Below are positions 5,721 to 11,019 of a DNA stretch of 11,019 bases, in pieces; positions within the stretch are counted from its first letter, which is position 1; every line of letters begins with the position of its first letter. A program made the translations under genes and the position numbers. Source of the DNA: Muribaculaceae bacterium (GTDB lineage: Bacteria; Bacteroidota; Bacteroidia; Bacteroidales; Muribaculaceae); assembly GCA_009775535.1 (NCBI GenBank), contig VSPW01000048.1, positions 1-11,019 of the forward strand. The letters run 5' to 3'. The notes beneath the pieces are model-generated. The model was not told the origin of the DNA, searched no databases, and saw only the letters and a list, made by a program, of their open reading frames with translations.

Positions 5721-6062
5721 ATGACAATGGCCAAATATATAAGGTGTATTTCGGTTATGGCGCGCAAAATCGCCATAGCGGTCTGCATTGCATTTACGGC
5801 CAGCGCCATATCAATGCCGACTACTTTCGCTAATGAGCCTATATTTTCTCCAGCCACTATACAGCCTACGGTAAAAGTGGTAGCCGGCGGCATAGAGATA
5901 GCCGTCCAGGAAGAAAGCGGATGCCACGTGGCAATATATGCCATAACAGGACAATTGGTCAAACAGATTGACATCCCGTCAGGGATTACGACAATAGACC
6001 TTACTGCAGGGTATTATATAGTGAAATGTGGGAATACCGCAACACGGGTAGCCATAAGATAG
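5721..6062 (+). CDS. Small secreted protein consisting mainly of a type IX sorting-domain-like module
   Basis: This is a 113-residue protein. A signal peptide (basic residues K5, R8, R15, K16; hydrophobic core about 17-30) probably ends after A37 in the TFA-NE context. The remaining 75 or so residues run to the C-terminus and resemble the Por/type IX secretion C-terminal sorting domain (TIGR04183-like): strand VKVVAGGIEIAV (51-62), HVAIYAITGQLVKQI (69-83), then IDLTAGYYIVKCG (92-104) and a final TRVAIR strand. In that family the module directs cargo across the outer membrane; here almost no cargo remains, so the module may be the functional part. Alternative starts at M3 and M13 exist; M13 would give a more compact signal peptide. 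The stop is 80 bp before the chosen pulA start, with no promoter in between. Confidence 0.72.
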   Translation: MTMAKYIRCISVMARKIAIAVCIAFTASAISMPTTFANEPIFSPATIQPTVKVVAGGIEIAVQEESGCHVAIYAITGQLVKQIDIPSGITTIDLTAGYYIVKCGNTATRVAIR

Positions 6063-6142
6063 CGACAAAACATTGGCATCAACCTGCCACAGCAACAGAT
6101 GATGTTATAGAAGTGCCGATTGCTGACCATTGTTTCAAAATA

Positions 6143-8071
6143 ATGAATAAAATCTATGACTCCTGGCCTACATACGATGGAAATGACCTGGAACTATGCA
6201 TAGACAGCAATGGGACACATTTTGCATTGTGGTCGCCAGAAGCGCAGTCAGCAAAGGTTGTGCTGTATCCAAGCGGACATGATTCCAAGGCAAAAGAGAT
6301 AGTATCCCTTGCAAAATCATCGAATGGTGTGTGGCGTGCCTCACTCCCGGAAAGGCTATGCGGGATGTTCTATACGTTCCAGATAAAATATCATGACAAC
6401 TGGCTTGAAGAGACTCCCGGCTCATTTGCAAAGGCTACAGGCGTCAACGGAATCCGTGCGGCTATAATAGACATGGAGTCAACAGACCCTGAAGGAGGGG
6501 AGGATGACCACGGGCCAATTATGGAATCAATAACAGATGCCATAATCTATGAAATGCATCACCGTGATTTTTCAATTCACGCCTCCAGCGGAATAGTCCA
6601 TAAAGGTAAATTCCTGGCCCTGACAGAACACGGCACCCTTAACAACCATGGCGCACTGACAGGCATTGACCATCTTTTGGAACTAGGCATAACCCACGTA
6701 CATATCCTACCTTCCTATGATTTTGACAGTATCGATGAGACCGATACAGAGTCCAGCCAATACAATTGGGGATATGACCCTTCCAACTTCAATGTACCCG
6801 AAGGCTCATACTCTACCGATGCGTCAAACCCGGCCACCCGTATCCTGGAAATGAAAGAGATGGTAAAGTCGCTGCACAATGCAGGCATCGGGGTGATAAT
6901 GGACGTGGCCTATAGCCATACATCGAAAAGCGATGATTCCAACCTGTATCTGACAGCCCCCGGATATTATTACCGCCACCATGCAGATGGCACATACAGC
7001 AATGCATCCGGATGTGGAAACGAGACGGCTTCCGAGCGCAGGCAGATGCGCAACCTCATCATTAATTCCGTTAAATTCTGGGCTACGGAATATCATATCG
7101 ACGGATTCCGTTTCGACCTTATGGCCATACATGACATCGAGACAATGAATAATGTCGCATCCGAACTACGCAAGATAAATCCCGGAATATTGCTATATGG
7201 TGAGGGCTGGACCTGCGGGGAGTCACCCCTACCGTCCGTCAATAGGGCATTAAAGGAAAATGTGGCAAGTATGGACAGGATTGCTGTATTCAGCGATGAT
7301 ATCCGTGATTCCATAAAAGGCCATTACTGTGATATTTCCGACCGTGGGTTCGTTACAGGAAAACGTGGATGTGAAGAGACCATAAAAATAGGTATAGTGG
7401 CAGCGACGGCACATCCTCAGGTGGACTACAGAAAGGGCAACAATTCAAAGTTTCCTTATGCCAAATCACCGCAGGAAGTGATAAACTACGTATCTTGTCA
7501 TGATGACTATACTTTGAGCGACAAACTTGCATTTTCCATGAAAGATGCCACAGTCAGCGAGAGAAAACGCGCAGCCAGACTTGCGCAGACGATAGTGCTT
7601 ACATCGCAAGGAGTCCCGCTAATTTCCGCTGGTGAGGAGGTGTTCCGAGACAAGAAAGGTGTGGGCAACTCTTACTGTTCACCGGACTCGATAAATGCCA
7701 TAGACTGGGATCTTAAAACCATAAATAACGGACAATTTGAATACTACAGGGAACTTATAGCCCTACGCAAGGCCCATCCGGCATTCAGAATGAGAAGCGC
7801 CGGAGAAATTGCCCGCAACATTGTATTTGACAATACAGGGATACCCAACCTGATCTCATACTCAATATTGAATAACGCAAACGATGATGACTGGAAAGAA
7901 ATCAAGGTGGTGTTCAACGGAAACAGTGAAGACGTCAGCATAGACATCCAGGAATATAAATGGACCGTCATTGCCTGCGACGGGAAAATACGGGCCACAG
8001 GTCTTGGCCTGTCCAATGGCGGGAAAATGACTGCCGCCCGGATATCCGCACTAATACTCGCACGTGAATAA
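6143..8071 (+). CDS. pulA: Type I pullulanase (GH13), cytoplasmic
   Basis: This 642-residue enzyme hydrolyses alpha-1,6 branch linkages of pullulan, starch or glycogen-derived glucans. An N-terminal CBM48-like region (about 8-110, with FALWSPEAQSAKVVLY) precedes the GH13 barrel. The type I pullulanase signature YNWGYDP is at 207-213. The GH13 conserved regions are DVAYSH (254-259), FRFD (322-325, nucleophile D325), GEGW (353-356, acid/base E354) and SCHDD (451-455, stabiliser D454). All three catalytic carboxylates are present. Region I has serine where asparagine (DVVYNH) is usual. No signal peptide is seen from the ATG at 6143, so it should act on internal glucan. The frame stays open back to 6026, overlapping the previous gene by 37 nt, but that stretch lacks family similarity. 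uvrA starts 14 bp after its stop, indicating cotranscription. Confidence 0.95.
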   Translation: MNKIYDSWPTYDGNDLELCIDSNGTHFALWSPEAQSAKVVLYPSGHDSKAKEIVSLAKSSNGVWRASLPERLCGMFYTFQIKYHDNWLEETPGSFAKATGVNGIRAAIIDMESTDPEGGEDDHGPIMESITDAIIYEMHHRDFSIHASSGIVHKGKFLALTEHGTLNNHGALTGIDHLLELGITHVHILPSYDFDSIDETDTESSQYNWGYDPSNFNVPEGSYSTDASNPATRILEMKEMVKSLHNAGIGVIMDVAYSHTSKSDDSNLYLTAPGYYYRHHADGTYSNASGCGNETASERRQMRNLIINSVKFWATEYHIDGFRFDLMAIHDIETMNNVASELRKINPGILLYGEGWTCGESPLPSVNRALKENVASMDRIAVFSDDIRDSIKGHYCDISDRGFVTGKRGCEETIKIGIVAATAHPQVDYRKGNNSKFPYAKSPQEVINYVSCHDDYTLSDKLAFSMKDATVSERKRAARLAQTIVLTSQGVPLISAGEEVFRDKKGVGNSYCSPDSINAIDWDLKTINNGQFEYYRELIALRKAHPAFRMRSAGEIARNIVFDNTGIPNLISYSILNNANDDDWKEIKVVFNGNSEDVSIDIQEYKWTVIACDGKIRATGLGLSNGGKMTAARISALILARE

Positions 8072-8085
8072 ACAAACTTAACAAG

Positions 8086-10890
8086 ATGACAGACAAAACA
8101 AGCAACAATATATCCATAAAGGGGGCAAGGGTAAACAACCTAAAAAATGTAGACCTTGAATTGCCACGTGGCAAGTTCATTGTAATAACCGGACTTTCAG
8201 GATCAGGCAAATCATCCCTGGCATTTGACACACTATACGCAGAAGGCCAACGGAGGTATGTGGAAAGCCTGTCGACGTATGCACGCCAGTTCCTTGGCAA
8301 GATGGCAAAGCCGGAATGTGACTACATAAAAGGACTGCCGCCAGCCATCGCCATAGAACAGAAGGTCAATACACGCAATCCGCGCAGTACAGTAGGGACA
8401 TCTACTGAAATATACGATTATTTAAGACTCCTTTACGGCCGCATTGGCAAAACATATTCACCAGTAAGCGGCATGCCAGTGAAACGGCATACTGTCGAGG
8501 ATATCATTGAGACGGCAAAATCATATCCCGAGGGTTCGCGTGCGGCTATTGTGTCCCCAATATCCATACCCGAAGGCCGAGGCCTGGATGTGCAACTAGA
8601 TATATATCAAAAAGAGGGATATACACGTATAGTAAAAGGCAATCAGTTTATAGAAATAGCTGAAATGCTAGAAGACGGAGATATCCCCGCATCGGCTTAC
8701 GGCATAGATCTTCTAATAGACCGCCTGGCCATAAGGCACAGCGGAGATGAACTCAACCGGCTTGCGGACTCATCGGAAACGGCATTTTTTGAGGGCCATG
8801 ACTCTATGGCGTTACTGGTATGGGACGGTGACGGAAACGTGCACAGGCATGACTTCTCCAAGCGGTTTGAGGCCGACGGCATTTCATTTATGGAGGTCAA
8901 TGAACAAATGTTCAATTTCAATAACCCCTACGGCGCATGCCCAAGGTGTGAAGGTTTCGGACGAACAATAGGCATAGATGAGCGTCTGGTTGTGCCGAAC
9001 CAGGCCCTTTCCGTGTATGATGATGCCGTGGTGTGCTGGCGCGGTGAAAAAATGAGCCAATGGAAACGAGAACTGATGCACCTTGCCCCACATGTTGGAT
9101 TCCCTATCCACCGCCCATATTGCGAACTTACCGAAGCTCAGAAGGACTTCCTGTGGCATGGCAACAGTTCATGGGGAGGTATAGACGGTTTTTTCCGTAT
9201 GATCGAAGAAAATCAATACAAGATACAATACAGGGTGATGCTTGCACGCTACAGAGGCAAGACGACTTGTCCGGAATGCCATGGGGCAAGGTTGCGCAAA
9301 GAAGCGATGTATGTGAAAATCGATGGCATGACCATATCTGACCTGGTGTCATTGCCCGTAAGCAAGCTCTACGATTGGATAAATGCCCTACCCCAAAACC
9401 TAAATGAGATTGACAACAGGATTGCGGCAAGGCTGCTGACTGAAATAAGCAACCGTCTAAGTTTCCTCAATGACGTGGGACTGGGATATCTGACGCTAGA
9501 CCGTCTGTCGAACACGCTGTCGGGAGGGGAAAGCCAACGTATAAATCTGGCGACATCTCTTGGAAGCGCGCTTGTCGGTTCGCTGTATATTCTTGACGAA
9601 CCTAGCATAGGGCTGCATTCACGTGATACAGACAGGCTGATTGCAGTATTGCGCCGCCTTCAGGAACTAGGGAATACGGTTGTAGTAGTGGAACATGACG
9701 AGGAGATAATCCGTGCCGCAGACTATATCGTAGATGTCGGTCCGGACGCAGGCCGTCTAGGTGGAAATATAATATATCAAGGTGAAATATCCAACCTACA
9801 TAATGCATCAGGAAGCTATACATTAGGATATCTGACAGGATCGCTATCAATACCTGTGCCCAATAAACGTCGCAAATGGAACAGCTGTATTGAAGTAAGG
9901 GGTGCGCGTGAGCATAACCTGAAGAACATAGACGTTAAATTCCCATTGGGAATCATGACGGTGGTAACCGGGGTAAGCGGCTCTGGAAAATCTACTCTAG
10001 TTAGGGACATCCTTTACCGGGCATTACTCCGCCACTTTGAAATGGCGGGTGACGCGCCAGGCTCGTTTGAAGGCCTTCACGGAGATGTAAACCGGATACA
10101 AGGAGTGGAATTCGTAGACCAGAACCCTATAGGAAAGTCATCGCGCTCCAATGCTGCGACATACCTTAAGGCATATGATGAAATAAGACGCCTGTACGCC
10201 GACCAACAAGGGGCCATACAGATGGGGTTCACCCCAGCCTTCTTTTCATTCAATGCCGAGGGAGGCAGATGTGAGGAATGTAAAGGGGAAGGAGTAATCA
10301 ACATAGAGATGCAGTTCATGGCAGACATAACAATCCCATGCGAAGCCTGCCACGGGAAAAGATTCAAACGGGATATACTCGATATCCGATACCGCGAAAA
10401 GAATATCTATGACATACTGGAAATGACAGTCAATGAGGCAATCGGATTCTTTTCAGAAGTGTCAGGTACGGTTGAACAACGTATAGTGAAGCGCCTACGC
10501 CCTCTGCAGGAAGTGGGCCTTGGCTATATAAAACTTGGGCAATCGTCATCAACCCTTTCCGGAGGAGAAAACCAGCGCGTCAAGCTGGCGTATTACCTGT
10601 CGCAAGAAAAGCAACAGCCAACAATGTTCATTTTCGATGAGCCTACAACCGGACTGCATTTCCACGACATCAATACCTTAATGAAGGCTTTCGACAGGCT
10701 TATAGCCCAAGGGCACACAGTCCTTGTCATAGAGCACAATATGGATGTTATAAAATCGGCTGACCATGTGATAGACATAGGCCCAGAGGGGGGCGATGCT
10801 GGCGGAAAAATAGTGGCAGAAGGAACTCCGGAAGAAATAGCGAAGTGCCCCGCGAGTCACACAGGGCACTTCATAAAAGAAAAACTGTAA
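8086..10890 (+). CDS. uvrA: UvrABC excision nuclease subunit A
   Basis: This is a 934-residue protein, complete compared with about 940 in E. coli. It is the damage-sensing ATPase of nucleotide excision repair: a UvrA dimer with UvrB scans DNA and loads UvrB at lesions in the cytoplasm. ABC module 1 has Walker A GLSGSGKSS (36-44), signature LSGGESQ (478-484) and Walker B LDEPS with D504-E505. ABC module 2 has Walker A GVSGSGKST (629-637), signature LSGGENQ (824-830) and DEP with D851-E852. The C-terminal zinc finger is intact (C729, C732, C752, C755). The first zinc module keeps only one CxxC pair (C285, C288): the expected upstream pair is absent, the segment reading FEADGISFMEVNEQMF. A further CPEC pair is at 395-398. 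It starts 14 bp after pulA and is probably the last gene of that operon. Confidence 0.98.
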   Translation: MTDKTSNNISIKGARVNNLKNVDLELPRGKFIVITGLSGSGKSSLAFDTLYAEGQRRYVESLSTYARQFLGKMAKPECDYIKGLPPAIAIEQKVNTRNPRSTVGTSTEIYDYLRLLYGRIGKTYSPVSGMPVKRHTVEDIIETAKSYPEGSRAAIVSPISIPEGRGLDVQLDIYQKEGYTRIVKGNQFIEIAEMLEDGDIPASAYGIDLLIDRLAIRHSGDELNRLADSSETAFFEGHDSMALLVWDGDGNVHRHDFSKRFEADGISFMEVNEQMFNFNNPYGACPRCEGFGRTIGIDERLVVPNQALSVYDDAVVCWRGEKMSQWKRELMHLAPHVGFPIHRPYCELTEAQKDFLWHGNSSWGGIDGFFRMIEENQYKIQYRVMLARYRGKTTCPECHGARLRKEAMYVKIDGMTISDLVSLPVSKLYDWINALPQNLNEIDNRIAARLLTEISNRLSFLNDVGLGYLTLDRLSNTLSGGESQRINLATSLGSALVGSLYILDEPSIGLHSRDTDRLIAVLRRLQELGNTVVVVEHDEEIIRAADYIVDVGPDAGRLGGNIIYQGEISNLHNASGSYTLGYLTGSLSIPVPNKRRKWNSCIEVRGAREHNLKNIDVKFPLGIMTVVTGVSGSGKSTLVRDILYRALLRHFEMAGDAPGSFEGLHGDVNRIQGVEFVDQNPIGKSSRSNAATYLKAYDEIRRLYADQQGAIQMGFTPAFFSFNAEGGRCEECKGEGVINIEMQFMADITIPCEACHGKRFKRDILDIRYREKNIYDILEMTVNEAIGFFSEVSGTVEQRIVKRLRPLQEVGLGYIKLGQSSSTLSGGENQRVKLAYYLSQEKQQPTMFIFDEPTTGLHFHDINTLMKAFDRLIAQGHTVLVIEHNMDVIKSADHVIDIGPEGGDAGGKIVAEGTPEEIAKCPASHTGHFIKEKL

Positions 10891-10909
10891 AATTTTTAGC
10901 AATCCTTAC

Positions 10910-10927
10910 CCGCTGAACCATTAGCGG
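10910..10927. terminator. Short hairpin between convergent gene ends
   Basis: CCGCT (10910-10914) pairs perfectly with AGCGG (10923-10927) around an 8-nt loop. It lies 20 bp after the uvrA stop and overlaps the last codons of the convergent gene. The stem is only 5 bp and no T-run follows on either strand, so it is a weak candidate for a shared terminator. Confidence 0.25.
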
Positions 10928-11019
10928 ATACGGTCGTAACTGCTCAATGTCCTCTTGTCCTTGCGCATACGGGAATATGCTGCAACGGCCATAAACAATG
11001 CGCCTATAAGCAATATATC
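10921..11019 (-). CDS. C-terminal end of an unidentified membrane protein (5' part outside window)
   Basis: Only the last 32 codons and the TAA stop are visible on the minus strand. They encode a hydrophobic segment (ILLIGALFMAVAAY) followed by a basic tail rich in K and R (MRKDKR) ending in SYDRIR. This looks like a final membrane helix with a cytoplasmic tail. The frame is open to the window edge. Nothing identifies the family. It converges on uvrA with 30 bp between the stop codons. Confidence 0.6.
   Translation of the reverse strand, partial: DILLIGALFMAVAAYSRMRKDKRTLSSYDRIR

Noticed and set aside
7968..8300. Minus-strand open frame across the pulA-uvrA junction
   Set aside because: It covers the ends of two well-supported genes, has no family similarity and no promoter match.
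1..11019. Defence system, CRISPR array, retron, transposon or integrated element
   Set aside because: I found no direct-repeat array with spacers, transposase or integrase domains, terminal inverted repeats or reverse transcriptase motifs; recognised genes are housekeeping or envelope functions with similar base composition.

Overview
The window looks chromosomal and comes from a member of the Bacteroidota, most likely the order Bacteroidales. Four independent signs point there. Several genes are preceded by the Bacteroidota-type promoter (TAnnTTTG about 19-20 bp after a TTG/TTTG element) with very short leaders and no clear Shine-Dalgarno sequence. There is a DUF2807/GIN-domain exported protein and a type IX secretion C-terminal-domain-like protein. 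The UvrA also has features I associate with this phylum. A gut lineage such as Muribaculaceae is plausible, but the sequence alone does not settle it.

Layout. Positions 1-1876 form a two-gene minus-strand unit: a glycerol-acyltransferase-family protein (683-1876), then a membrane-anchored metallophosphoesterase (1-665, cut by the window edge), driven by a clear promoter at 1902-1932. A small DUF488-family gene (2056-2430, minus) is divergent from a six-helix ion-channel protein (2513-3232, plus), whose promoter lies at 2452-2482. Next on the plus strand come a GIN-domain protein built of 20-residue beta-helix rungs (3329-4309), a MmcQ/YjbR-family gene (4476-4829), a 355-bp intergenic stretch holding a minus-strand promoter match and a palindrome, and a small lipoprotein resembling the SecD P1-head subdomain (5185-5619). 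The last block (5721-10890) is probably one operon: a small secreted protein that is little more than a sorting-domain-like beta module, a cytoplasmic type I pullulanase (pulA) and the nucleotide excision repair ATPase uvrA. The C-terminus of a convergent membrane protein closes the window (10921-11019).

How it fits together. Most of this is housekeeping and envelope biology: lipid acylation, envelope lipoproteins, alpha-glucan debranching and DNA repair. I see no defence island, CRISPR array, transposon, tRNA or rRNA. I do not see a convincing new multi-gene system. The points most worth a second look are the altered selectivity filter of the channel (TVGCYI instead of TVGYGD), the strict 20-residue periodicity of the GIN protein, the free-standing SecD-head-like lipoprotein, the nearly domain-only secreted protein placed directly before pulA-uvrA, and a minus-strand promoter aimed into the yjbR-like gene.
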